Of a DNA stretch of 64,000 nt, positions 18,421 through 26,376 are shown piece after piece. Position 1 is the stretch's first letter. The number at the start of each line of letters is the position of its first letter. The position numbers and the translations under genes were made by a program. The DNA comes from Bacteroidetes bacterium GWF2_33_38 (GTDB lineage Bacteria > Bacteroidota > Bacteroidia > Bacteroidales > GWF2-33-38), in assembly GCA_001769505.1 (NCBI GenBank), contig MEOF01000039.1, forward strand, positions 21,177-85,176, in the 5' to 3' direction. The notes below the pieces were generated by a model, which was given only the letters and a program-made list of their open reading frames with translations, did no database searches and was not told where the DNA came from.

Positions 18421-19182
18421 ATGGATATTCAATTTACCGTTTTACTTCTAATTATTTTAGCCTTATATTGGGAATATATTGACTCTGCTTTCGGAATGCT
18501 TTATGGAACAGCCTTGACGCCGATTTTATTAATTATGGGATATACTCCAACCGAAGTTGTTCCTTCCATATTAATTTCTCAAGCTATTGGTGGGAGTGTC
18601 GCATCTTGGCGTCATCACGACAAAAGAAATGCTATTTTTAACAAAAATTCTAAAGATTTTAGAATTGCATTATTAATTTTTATATCGGGGATTATTGCTG
18701 TAGTTATTGGAGCGATCATAGGCAAGGTTATTCCTGCAAAAGTTTTAGCTATATATATCGGATTTCTCGTAATAGTCATGGGAATCATAATTTTATTAAA
18801 ACAACATTTTAAATTTTCGTGGAAAAAAGTTGCCTTGATTGGCTTTATAAGCTCTTTTAATAAAGCGATTTCTGGAGGTGGTTTTGGACCGTTGGTTGCA
18901 AGCGGATTGGTAATTTCAGGAAAATCGGGAAAGAGTTCGATTGGAATTACTGATTTTGCAGAGGCTCCTATTTGTTTTGCTGGGTTTATTGTCTGGATAT
19001 TCTTAAATAAAGTTCCAGATTATTATTTGTTCATTCCACTTTGTGTAGGTGCTGCTATCGGCGGATTTTTCGGACCATCAACATTAGCTAGAATTAAATC
19101 AAACGCCACTATCGTTAAAATACTTGGTTTTACTTCCATTTTTCTAGGAATTTGGACACTTCTTAAAACGTTTGCCGAATAA
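18421..19182 (+). CDS. Sulfite exporter TauE/SafE family permease
   Basis: 253 aa from the ATG at 18421; the ORF-track TTG start adds eight hydrophilic residues with no support. About seven to eight transmembrane helices with the duplicated TauE glycine-rich motifs: GMLYGTALTPILLIMGYTP (about 22-40) and FNKAISGGGFGPLVASGLV (about 145-163). The family exports sulfite, sulfoacetate or other organosulfur anions. It lies between a NarL-type two-component system and the Hdr-like cluster, and all are on the same strand. That context favours a role in exporting a sulfur product of the Hdr pathway (inference). Confidence 0.85.
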   Translation: MDIQFTVLLLIILALYWEYIDSAFGMLYGTALTPILLIMGYTPTEVVPSILISQAIGGSVASWRHHDKRNAIFNKNSKDFRIALLIFISGIIAVVIGAIIGKVIPAKVLAIYIGFLVIVMGIIILLKQHFKFSWKKVALIGFISSFNKAISGGGFGPLVASGLVISGKSGKSSIGITDFAEAPICFAGFIVWIFLNKVPDYYLFIPLCVGAAIGGFFGPSTLARIKSNATIVKILGFTSIFLGIWTLLKTFAE

Positions 19183-19200
19183 TAAGTACAAATACTTATT
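19181..19200. promoter_or_regulatory. Inverted repeat AATAAGTA-CAAA-TACTTATT
   Basis: Perfect 8-bp inverted repeat with a 4-nt loop, overlapping the tauE stop codon and 70 bp before the first Hdr gene. It has no T-tail, so a terminator is less likely than an operator. It shares the ATAAGTA half-site with 18374-18385. Confidence 0.35.
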
Positions 19201-19269
19201 CATTTGCAGTATAAAAACTAATGAAAATTTTGTAGTCAGAACATACTTTTGTTAAACAAAATATTGTTT

Positions 19270-19971
19270 ATGGCTACAACTAAAAATCTATACAATTTAT
19301 TAGAAACCGACATCCGTTTTCAAGAAGCAATGAATTCTTGTATGAATTGTGGTGTATGCACGGCAATTTGTCCTGCATCAGAGTTTTATGATTACGACCC
19401 ACGCCAAATAGTTGTTTTAGTAAAATCTCGTGACGAAGAAGCAATTGAAAATTTGCTAAAAAGCAACACAATTTGGTATTGCGGACAATGTATGTCGTGC
19501 AAAATGCGATGCCCACGTGGAAATTTTCCTGGTTTATTGATTAACGTTTTACGACGATTTTCACAAGAATTGGGATATTTTACTGAAAACGAAAAAGGTC
19601 GGCAACAATATGCTTTGAAAACATCAATCGGACACAATATTTTGAAATACGGATATTGTATTCATCCTGAAATTGTAAAACCCGAAATGCATCCCGAACA
19701 AGGTCCAATTTGGAAATGGGTTTACGATAATTTACAAGAAGTTTATGGTCGTTTGGGAGCAAATCTCGATGGAGAAGGAAACGGAACTTTGCGAAAAATT
19801 TCAAAACAAACTTTAGACGAATTAGCAAAAATATTTTTAGAAACTGGAGCTTTAGATTTATGGCAAAACATTGAGACTTATTCACATCAAAAAGCAAAAG
19901 AAATGAATATGACAATGGAAGAATATTTTGAACATATTTATAACGATACCAACGAATTACATTCGTGTTAA
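19270..19971 (+). CDS. HdrC-like 4Fe-4S protein
   Basis: 233 aa from the ATG at 19270 (MATTKNLYNLLE); the TTG at 19249 in the ORF track is unlikely. Two ferredoxin-type motifs typical of HdrC: CMNCGVCTAICP (Cys24, 27, 30, 34) and CGQCMSCKMRCPRG (about 72-84), followed by a helical C-terminal extension of about 140 aa that is longer than in classical HdrC (about 190 aa). It would pass electrons between the flavin subunit and the HdrB-like subunit. It is the first gene of the Hdr cluster; a 137-bp heptamer-repeat spacer separates it from the next gene. Confidence 0.85.
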   Translation: MATTKNLYNLLETDIRFQEAMNSCMNCGVCTAICPASEFYDYDPRQIVVLVKSRDEEAIENLLKSNTIWYCGQCMSCKMRCPRGNFPGLLINVLRRFSQELGYFTENEKGRQQYALKTSIGHNILKYGYCIHPEIVKPEMHPEQGPIWKWVYDNLQEVYGRLGANLDGEGNGTLRKISKQTLDELAKIFLETGALDLWQNIETYSHQKAKEMNMTMEEYFEHIYNDTNELHSC

Positions 19972-20108
19972 GTGAAAAACTAAAAACTAAAAGTGAAAAA
20001 TATTGAGAGATAAAGATAATTTGGATTTTAACTTTAGGCACTCCAAACTTCAAACTTTAGGCACTTTTCACGTTACAAACTTTATGAACTTTAAAACTTT
20101 ACAAACTA
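19972..20108. repeat. Heptamer-periodic spacer 1 of the Hdr operon
   Basis: The whole spacer parses into degenerate 7-bp units, for example gtgaaaa/actaaaa/actaaaa/gtgaaaa at its start and variants of aaacttt and taggcac later. It ends exactly at the HdrB-like ATG. The minus-strand ORF 19580-20053 that crosses it is a shadow. Confidence 0.6.
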
Positions 20109-21143
20109 ATGAGTAATTGGAAAAACTATCAAAAAGAAATTTGCGACGATAATTTTTATTATGCAAGAAGTTGTATTCGTCAGAATTTTTTTCCTGGTTC
20201 AGAAAATATTTTTGTAAAAATATTGCGTGAAGTTTTGAATAAAAATGTTTACGACGATGCTGAACATACAACCTGCACTGGAATTGGATATCATTCTGAT
20301 GTTGTTCCATTTGAAACAATTCAAACCGTTGTAGCTCGAAATTTTAGTTTAATGTCGAACAAAGGATTTGAAAATTTGGCAATTTCTTGCGTTACATCTT
20401 TCGGAATTTATACCGAAATAACCGAAACATGGAAACATTTTCCTGAAGAAGAACAAAAAATTCGTGGATTTTTGAAAAAATCTACCAATCGAGAATTTAT
20501 TCAACCGCTAATAATGTCACACTGCAGTGATATTTTTTACAAATTTAGAAACGAAATTTTCGAAAAAGCAAAATATTCATTGGTTAACAAAAACACAGGA
20601 AAACCGCTAAAAGTTGTTGAACATATTGGATGTCATTATGCAAAAATGTTTCCCGAAAAAGGAGTTGGTGGAGCAGAATTTCCTCAAGTTTTAGCTGGAA
20701 TGATTACTGCTTGGGGTGGCGAAGTTGTTGATTATCCTGAACGCAGACACTGTTGTGGCTTTGGTTTTCGACAATATTTGGTAAAAGCAAATCGTGGATA
20801 TTCAATTTCAAATTCGATTAAAAAGTTTGAAGCAATGAAACCTTACAAACCCGATTTTATTGTTGCAAATTGTCCTGGTTGTGCAATGTTTATGGATAAA
20901 TGGCAATACACAGCAAAAGAAATGAACGGCGAAACTTATGGCGAAAACGGCGAACAAATTCCTGTTTTAACTTACGAAGAAATGGCTGGTTTGGTTCTTG
21001 GATATAATCCTTGGGATTTAGGTTTACAAATGCATCAAATTGATTGTGAACCACTTTTGAAAAAAATGCATTATGAATATAATCCTGAAGATAAATTTAG
21101 AAATTTGAAGGGCGAAAAAATTGGAGAAGAGGCAAAAGGTTAA
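20109..21143 (+). CDS. HdrB-like CCG-domain protein with degenerate first motif
   Basis: 344 aa. The second CCG cluster motif is complete: CHYAKMF (about 176), RHCCGFG (about 218) and NCPGCAMF (about 257), the five cysteines that bind a non-cubane 4Fe-4S cluster in HdrB. The first motif is eroded: Cys in ARSCIRQNFFPG, TTCTGIGYHS where CC is expected, and ISCVTSF where CxxC is expected, so two of five ligands are gone. It should form the disulfide- or thiol-reactive subunit with HdrC- and HdrA-like partners. Substrate unknown; methanogen CoM-S-S-CoB is not expected in this lineage. Confidence 0.83.
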   Translation: MSNWKNYQKEICDDNFYYARSCIRQNFFPGSENIFVKILREVLNKNVYDDAEHTTCTGIGYHSDVVPFETIQTVVARNFSLMSNKGFENLAISCVTSFGIYTEITETWKHFPEEEQKIRGFLKKSTNREFIQPLIMSHCSDIFYKFRNEIFEKAKYSLVNKNTGKPLKVVEHIGCHYAKMFPEKGVGGAEFPQVLAGMITAWGGEVVDYPERRHCCGFGFRQYLVKANRGYSISNSIKKFEAMKPYKPDFIVANCPGCAMFMDKWQYTAKEMNGETYGENGEQIPVLTYEEMAGLVLGYNPWDLGLQMHQIDCEPLLKKMHYEYNPEDKFRNLKGEKIGEEAKG

Positions 21144-21267
21144 AGGCATAAGGCAAAAGAGAGAATTCAGAATTCAGGAGACAGAAGTCAGAAGTTGGAA
21201 ATTAGAAGTTGGAAAATAGAATTCAGAATAAAATTGCTAATTGATAATTATTAATTGATAATTGAGG
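21144..21267. repeat. Heptamer-periodic spacer 2 of the Hdr operon
   Basis: From 21163 to 21267 the DNA reads as 15 consecutive 7-mers in one register: gaattca, gaattca, ggagaca, gaagtca, gaagttg, gaaatta, gaagttg, and so on to attgata, attatta, attgata, attgagg. The plus strand is strongly purine-biased. The last unit contributes a GAGG ribosome-binding site for the HdrA-like gene. Confidence 0.75.
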
Positions 21268-21277
21268 GGCTAAAAAA

Positions 21278-22300
21278 ATGAAAAGCGTAATTGTAATTGG
21301 TGGCGGTATTGCAGGAGTTGAAACAGCAAATCAACTTTCGATGTTTGGACACAAAGTTTTGTTGCTCGAAAAAGATGCAGAATTGGGTGGAAAAATAAAT
21401 AATTGGCATTGTTTATTTCCAAATTTGAGAGATGCAAGCGAAATAAAATCGTACATAAATAAAATTGCTGACGAAAATCGTTTTGCAATAAATAGAAACA
21501 CCGAAATTGTAAAATTCACAAAAAATAATCAACTTCATCCAATTGACCAAAATGGCGATGAATACGAAGCTGATGCTGTAGTTTTAGCAACAGGTTTTAA
21601 ACTTTTTAGAGCCGAACGAAAAGAAGAATATGGTTACAATATTTACAAAAATGTAATCACATCTGCTGATTTGGAACGAAAATTCAACGAAAAAAGTTTA
21701 GATACAAAAAATCCGCCAAGGCGAATTGCCATTGTGCATTGCGTAGGTTCTCGTGACGAAAAATCGGGAAACCACTATTGTTCAAAAGTTTGTTGCATTA
21801 CAGGCGTGAAACAAGCCATAGAATTAAAAAAAACATTTCCTGACGCTGAAATAATTTGCTTTTATATGGATTTGCGTATGCACGGAAAAGGCTACGAAGA
21901 ATTGTATCGTGAAGCACAAGAAAAATATTTCGTGCAATTTATTCGTGGACGAGTTTCTGAAGCATCAGAAAATATTGATAAATCAATTCAAATTAAAGCT
22001 GAAGATACACTTTCGGGAAAACCGTTAAAAATGACTGTTGATATGATGGTTTTGTTGGTTGGAATGGAAATGGAAAAAACATCAGTTTCGTTGGTTTCTG
22101 GTTGCAATGTTGAATTTGGAAACAATCGTTTTTTCAACGTAAAAGACGAATTTACACAACCAAATAGCACTTTAGAAAAAAATATTTTTGTTGCAGGAGC
22201 TTGTTCATCGCCAATGAATATTTCGGAAGCAATTTTGAGTGCAAGATCAACAGCTGTGGAAGTAAATAAATATCTAGGTAATATGGAAATAAAGGTATAA
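21278..22300 (+). CDS. HdrA-like FAD subunit (short form)
   Basis: 340 aa with a GAGGGG ribosome-binding site 8 bp before the ATG. FAD site VIVIGGGIAGVETANQLSMFG at 4-24, LLEKDAELGGKINNW, and the HdrA hallmark HCVGSRDEKSGNHYCSKVCC (about 148-167). It ends with the FAD-binding motif FVAGACSSPMNISEAILSARS. It lacks the N-terminal and C-terminal ferredoxin domains found in methanogen HdrA and QmoB, so its 4Fe-4S partners must be the separate HdrC-like proteins. It would be the flavin hub of the complex; whether it bifurcates cannot be judged from sequence. Confidence 0.88.
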   Translation: MKSVIVIGGGIAGVETANQLSMFGHKVLLLEKDAELGGKINNWHCLFPNLRDASEIKSYINKIADENRFAINRNTEIVKFTKNNQLHPIDQNGDEYEADAVVLATGFKLFRAERKEEYGYNIYKNVITSADLERKFNEKSLDTKNPPRRIAIVHCVGSRDEKSGNHYCSKVCCITGVKQAIELKKTFPDAEIICFYMDLRMHGKGYEELYREAQEKYFVQFIRGRVSEASENIDKSIQIKAEDTLSGKPLKMTVDMMVLLVGMEMEKTSVSLVSGCNVEFGNNRFFNVKDEFTQPNSTLEKNIFVAGACSSPMNISEAILSARSTAVEVNKYLGNMEIKV

Positions 22301-22417
22301 GGATATAAGGGAATAAGTAGAGAAATTCATCGTTGATTTTCCTTATTTCCTCTATAACCCTATTTCCCTATATCCTTTTACTCATAACTTTTCACTCATA
22401 ACTCTTAACTTAACAAA
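22301..22417. repeat. Heptamer-periodic spacer 3 of the Hdr operon
   Basis: Between 22341 and 22417 eleven 7-mers run in register up to the next ATG: ccttatt, tcctcta, taaccct, atttccc, tatatcc, ttttact, cataact, tttcact, cataact, cttaact, taacaaa. The plus strand is pyrimidine-biased here. The first part (ggatata, agggaat) is its imperfect inverse and could fold back on it. Confidence 0.7.
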
Positions 22418-22750
22418 ATGGATTTCGGATTTGCACCAATAAAAACACGAGCAATAAATTACGACAAAAACGATGATAGAATTATTCATTATGTTTTGTC
22501 GCACGATGCATCGTTTAATGTTTGTCTTTCGTGTGGAAGTTGCACTGCGACTTGCATTGCAGGAAGTTTGACAAATTTCAATATTCGCAAAATGAACACT
22601 TTACTTCGTCGTGGCGAACCCGAAGGTTTGGAAATTGAAGTGAACAAATGTATGTTGTGCGGAAAATGTCATTTGGTTTGCCCACGTGGAATTAACACAC
22701 GAAATGTAATTATGCTGATTAAGAAAGCAATTTCTGAAATGAAAAAATAA
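22418..22750 (+). CDS. Second HdrC-like 4Fe-4S protein
   Basis: 110 aa. Two 4Fe-4S motifs: CLSCGSCTATC (about 31-41) and CMLCGKCHLVCPRG (about 78-91), with the short helical region between them that is typical of HdrC. About half the length of the first HdrC-like protein in this cluster. It sits directly before the membrane subunit (6-bp gap) and after HdrA, so it probably wires the flavin subunit to the membrane subunit. An isolated ferredoxin role is less likely given the context. Confidence 0.85.
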   Translation: MDFGFAPIKTRAINYDKNDDRIIHYVLSHDASFNVCLSCGSCTATCIAGSLTNFNIRKMNTLLRRGEPEGLEIEVNKCMLCGKCHLVCPRGINTRNVIMLIKKAISEMKK

Positions 22751-22756
22751 AAAACT

Positions 22757-24511
22757 ATGTATTTCAACTATTTCATAATACCATTTTTTATCGGATTGTT
22801 AATTTTATTAGCAATTGTTTTTGTTCGATTTTCAGTTTGGATTGGAAGTCTTTCGAGATTGGAACACAAACGAATTTTGAAAAATATTTTCACTACAAAA
22901 ACACTTTCAGCCATTAAAGAAAGCTTTGTTGAAGGCTTGTTGCATCGCAAAATTTTCAAAACAAATCCTGTTTTGGGATATATGCACATGAGTTTGGCAT
23001 TTGGTTGGTTTTTATTGATTGTAGTTGGTCATATCGAAGCATTTGTACATTTCAATTCCGTTTTAGTTTCATCGCATATTCCAATTTTTTATCGATTTTT
23101 TATTACCGACGACCATTCAACATTTTTTCCATTTCTAATGGATTTACTTTTGCTGATGGTGCTTTCGGGCGTGGCTTTGGCGTATTTCAAACGTTTCAAT
23201 AAAAAAGCATTTGGAATGAAAAAAACTACCAAACTTAAAGCTCACGATTACATTGCTTTATCGTTTTTGTGGTTCGTTTTTCCATTGCGATTTTTAGCCG
23301 AAAGTTTCTCGGCAGGAATTCATCACAATGGAAGTTTTTTGACACAAACCGCAGGAAATTTTTTCGCAAATTTTCTTCCTTTAGATACACTTGCTTTGCC
23401 AACTTGGTGGGCATATTCGTTCGCTTTGGGCGGATTTTTTGTTGCACTTCCAACATCGAGATATATGCACATCCCGACAGAAATTTTGTTCATTTTCTTG
23501 AAACATTACGGAATAAAACTCAAAAAATCGTACAACGCATATTCACGAGTTCAAGTAAATTCGTGTTCGCGATGCGGAATTTGCATAAACAAATGTCCAT
23601 TATTGGATGCAAATATTACCACAACGCAATCGGTTTATATGCTTACAAAATTGCGTAAAAACGATTTGAGCGACGAAACTTTGTTCAATTGTTTGTTGTG
23701 CGGACAATGTCAAAATGCTTGTCCGGTTGACATCGGCTTGAACGATATTAGAACTTCTCGACGAATTCTTACCACCAAAGAATACAATTCTACCTACGAT
23801 TATTTAGAAAATAAAATTCACAAAAAAGCCGATGTAATCTACTTTGCAGGATGTATGACGCACTTAACTCCTGCCATAAAAAAATCGATGGTCGATATTT
23901 TTAACCACGTTGGTGCAAATTATTGGTTTATGGACGAAAACGAAGCTGCTTGTTGCGGACGACCGCTGATGACTGCTGGACAAAACCAAGCAGCACAAAA
24001 ATTAATTATTCAAAATCAACAAGATATTTTGGCTTCGGGAGCTAAAACTTTGGTTTTATCTTGCCCAATATGTTACAAAACTTTTAACGAAGATTATAAT
24101 TTGGGCGATATTAGAATTTTACATCATTCTGAATATATTTTGGAACTAATAAATGCAAATAAATTGCCAATAAATCAAACATTTACATCGGCTATTTATC
24201 ACGACCCTTGCGAGTTAGGACGTGGAAGCGGAATTTACGAACAACCACGCGAAGTGCTAAAAAATTATGTGAATTTGGTTGAACCAAATCGTGAAAAAGA
24301 AGACGCTTTTTGCTGTGGAGGAAGTCTTTCTAACATAAAAATTCAAATGAACGAACGCAACGATATTCGCGATAAAGTTTTAGATAATTATGCCAAAACT
24401 CCAAGCGATTTGCTCATTACCGCTTGCCCATTGTGCAAAAAAACTTTCACCAAAGGAAAAGACATTGAAGTTAAAGATATTGCCGAAGTTGTTGCGATGG
24501 ATTTGAATTAG
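22757..24511 (+). CDS. Fused cytochrome b (NarI/HdrE-like) - HdrD-like membrane subunit
   Basis: 584 aa. The N-terminal 240 aa contain five or six membrane helices with histidines suited to heme b (MHMSLAFGW, VVGHIEAFVH), like NarI, HdrE and DsrM. A ferredoxin domain follows: CSRCGICINKCP (about 272) and CLLCGQCQNACP (about 312). The C-terminal HdrD part has two CCG motifs: GCMTHLTP...ACCGRPLM...SCPICYK, and DPCELGRGS...FCCGGSLS...CPLCKK, both complete. It thus joins membrane heme b to two non-cubane clusters on one chain. Likely role: exchange of electrons between the membrane quinone pool and the soluble Hdr subunits. A REP-like inverted repeat follows the stop codon. Confidence 0.88.
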   Translation: MYFNYFIIPFFIGLLILLAIVFVRFSVWIGSLSRLEHKRILKNIFTTKTLSAIKESFVEGLLHRKIFKTNPVLGYMHMSLAFGWFLLIVVGHIEAFVHFNSVLVSSHIPIFYRFFITDDHSTFFPFLMDLLLLMVLSGVALAYFKRFNKKAFGMKKTTKLKAHDYIALSFLWFVFPLRFLAESFSAGIHHNGSFLTQTAGNFFANFLPLDTLALPTWWAYSFALGGFFVALPTSRYMHIPTEILFIFLKHYGIKLKKSYNAYSRVQVNSCSRCGICINKCPLLDANITTTQSVYMLTKLRKNDLSDETLFNCLLCGQCQNACPVDIGLNDIRTSRRILTTKEYNSTYDYLENKIHKKADVIYFAGCMTHLTPAIKKSMVDIFNHVGANYWFMDENEAACCGRPLMTAGQNQAAQKLIIQNQQDILASGAKTLVLSCPICYKTFNEDYNLGDIRILHHSEYILELINANKLPINQTFTSAIYHDPCELGRGSGIYEQPREVLKNYVNLVEPNREKEDAFCCGGSLSNIKIQMNERNDIRDKVLDNYAKTPSDLLITACPLCKKTFTKGKDIEVKDIAEVVAMDLN

Positions 24512-24538
24512 ATTCAAATTATTCAATGTTGTTCGGTT

Positions 24539-24609
24539 GTCATTTCGACCAAAGGGAGAAATCTCAAACTTTAAGAAAAAATTAGATTTCTCACATACGT
24601 TCGAAATGA
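24539..24609. repeat. REP-like imperfect palindrome in a convergent terminus
   Basis: TGTCATTTCGAC...GGGAGAAATCT (24539-24564) pairs with AGATTTCTC...GTTCGAAATGA (24584-24609), leaving a short loop. This 'GTCATTTCGAC ... GAGAAATCT' pattern resembles palindromic repeats dispersed in many Bacteroidota genomes. It lies between the convergent ends of the Hdr operon and the minus-strand gene 24684-26219 and may act as a two-way transcription end or mRNA-stabilising stem. Confidence 0.55.
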
Positions 24610-24683
24610 TAAAAATAGTGTAAGGTTCTAAGCAATCTTAAAATATTTGATTTTGAAAAATATGAATGAACAAGCGTATAAAA

Positions 24684-26219
24684 TTACTCCAGCTTTAATC
24701 CGCCAAATTTTGATGTTTTCCCCATTATACCTTCAACAAGGAACAAATTATTTAGTCTATAAAATGTTTTGGGAGAAAACATATATTTTATGTTTTCAGA
24801 ATCATACAAACGAACTTTGTCAACCGTTCCGTCCATATAAATGGTTAAAAGGGTAGCAACACCTTTTGCCGGGCGTTTCATTTCTTTAACATCGGCAACA
24901 GAGTTTATGGTTAAATTCGAAGGATTGTCCATGAAAAGCACTTTAACTTTATCGCCGTATGGAGTCGAAGCAGCAGCAAACGATAGGTAAAACTCGTTAT
25001 CGTTTATGCTTTGCTGATTTTTAGGAATACGAGATGACCATAATACTTTTCCATCTTTGTCGGCACAAGCAGCAATAATATCGTTTTGATTGTAGTAGAA
25101 TATTTTTTCTTCTGCCTTTGTTTTTGGATCAATCAATACTTTTGTTGTGTTAAAATGCTGTTCGGCTAAAAATACAGTGTATCCATTTTGGGTGAAGAGA
25201 ATATTCTTAAGATTAAATCTGTAATAATCTTCTAAGTTTTCTCCATTGCGGGGATCGGCAAATTCAGCAATCATCTCACGCGAAAACAATGCCGATGTGT
25301 TTTTTTCTACCTTCAAGGTTTTAGGGTCAATTTTATTGTAAAAAACACCAGTATAGTTTGGAGAAGATTTTGGAATAATAAACCCGAATGCAATAAGATT
25401 TTCTTGTGCGTCAACCGAAATCATAAAGTCTGATGCAATATATTTTTCAATTAAAATGGTAATTGTTTCGAATGCTTCGGTATGTTTGTTATAAATCAAA
25501 ATCAAATCATCGTATTTTTTAACTCTCGCAGCCTTAGTTGATACTTGTTCGGCTTTAATGGCAAAAAACAATCGTCCACTTTTTCCGTATTCAATTTGAG
25601 TAATCGAAAAATTTCGCCCAGTCAATGGAAGTTCTAACGATTTGTCAAGAACCAAATTCAAACTTGAGTCAAAAATTTTAATTTTTACGGCTTGTCCGCT
25701 GTATTTTTCAAAAGAGTTTAATGCAGTAACCATAATTTGGTTATCGGCTAAAAGTTTAACATCAAATTTTTCGGTATCGGAATTAGCTAACGATAAACTT
25801 CCTATCAAAATAGGCTGACCATCAAGAGTTCCGTCTTCTTTTAATTTTTGAATGTAAGCCGAACGCATTTTTTTCTTGGTATCGGTTACGGTTGTTATAA
25901 GAACTAATTTACTGTTTATGTAAAATAAATCTAAAAATTCAGAAAACATTCCATCAACTGTAGGCAAAAATACTTGAACCGAAGTTTCGTATTCGTAGTT
26001 TAAACTTGCATAATAATCTAAAAAGATATTTCCGTTATCAATTGTATAGTTTCCTGTAGTTTTTAAAACATAAAAGCCATCGGCATCATGTCCAATAACT
26101 CGATTGTTATATTCTCCTTTCGAATATTCGGTAATAGGACCCCATTCAATTTCGGGCGATTGAGCAAAAGCTAACGAACTTAAAAGAGTGATACAAAGTA
26201 TAAAACAGATAGTTTTCAT
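24684..26219 (-). CDS. Secreted protein of unknown function, beta-propeller-like
   Basis: 511 aa from the ATG at 26219 (MKTICFILCITLLSSLAFAQ), an ideal signal peptide; the track's 26246 start adds nine residues before it. The mature protein is rich in beta-strand pairs with repeated 'yyxxxDxxxLvL' segments (FYINSKLVLITTVTD, DSSLNLVLDKSLELPL, NKHTEAFETITIL) that suggest a beta-propeller-like fold. No catalytic motif, lipobox or T9SS tail. It is a member of a Bacteroidota family I cannot name. It faces the Hdr operon tail to tail. Confidence 0.7.
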   Translation of the reverse strand: MKTICFILCITLLSSLAFAQSPEIEWGPITEYSKGEYNNRVIGHDADGFYVLKTTGNYTIDNGNIFLDYYASLNYEYETSVQVFLPTVDGMFSEFLDLFYINSKLVLITTVTDTKKKMRSAYIQKLKEDGTLDGQPILIGSLSLANSDTEKFDVKLLADNQIMVTALNSFEKYSGQAVKIKIFDSSLNLVLDKSLELPLTGRNFSITQIEYGKSGRLFFAIKAEQVSTKAARVKKYDDLILIYNKHTEAFETITILIEKYIASDFMISVDAQENLIAFGFIIPKSSPNYTGVFYNKIDPKTLKVEKNTSALFSREMIAEFADPRNGENLEDYYRFNLKNILFTQNGYTVFLAEQHFNTTKVLIDPKTKAEEKIFYYNQNDIIAACADKDGKVLWSSRIPKNQQSINDNEFYLSFAAASTPYGDKVKVLFMDNPSNLTINSVADVKEMKRPAKGVATLLTIYMDGTVDKVRLYDSENIKYMFSPKTFYRLNNLFLVEGIMGKTSKFGGLKLE

Positions 26220-26376
26220 GATGACGTTTTTTATTTTAAATAGCAAAATAAAGTAAAATTTTTATTAAAAAAAATATAATCTAACATGTGTTAACGGAAA
26301 CATGATGAAATTTAGTATAGCAACGATTTGATATTTAAGTAAATAATCTCGAAAATATAACAAATTCTCGCAAAAA

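Noticed and set aside
19580-20053. 157-aa minus-strand ORF overlapping the first HdrC-like gene and spacer 1
   Set aside because: Antisense to a clear 4Fe-4S gene and extended through low-complexity repeats; no recognisable motif.
24647-24856. 69-aa plus-strand ORF
   Set aside because: Lies antisense to the 3' end of the secreted protein gene 24684-26219 and lacks any motif.
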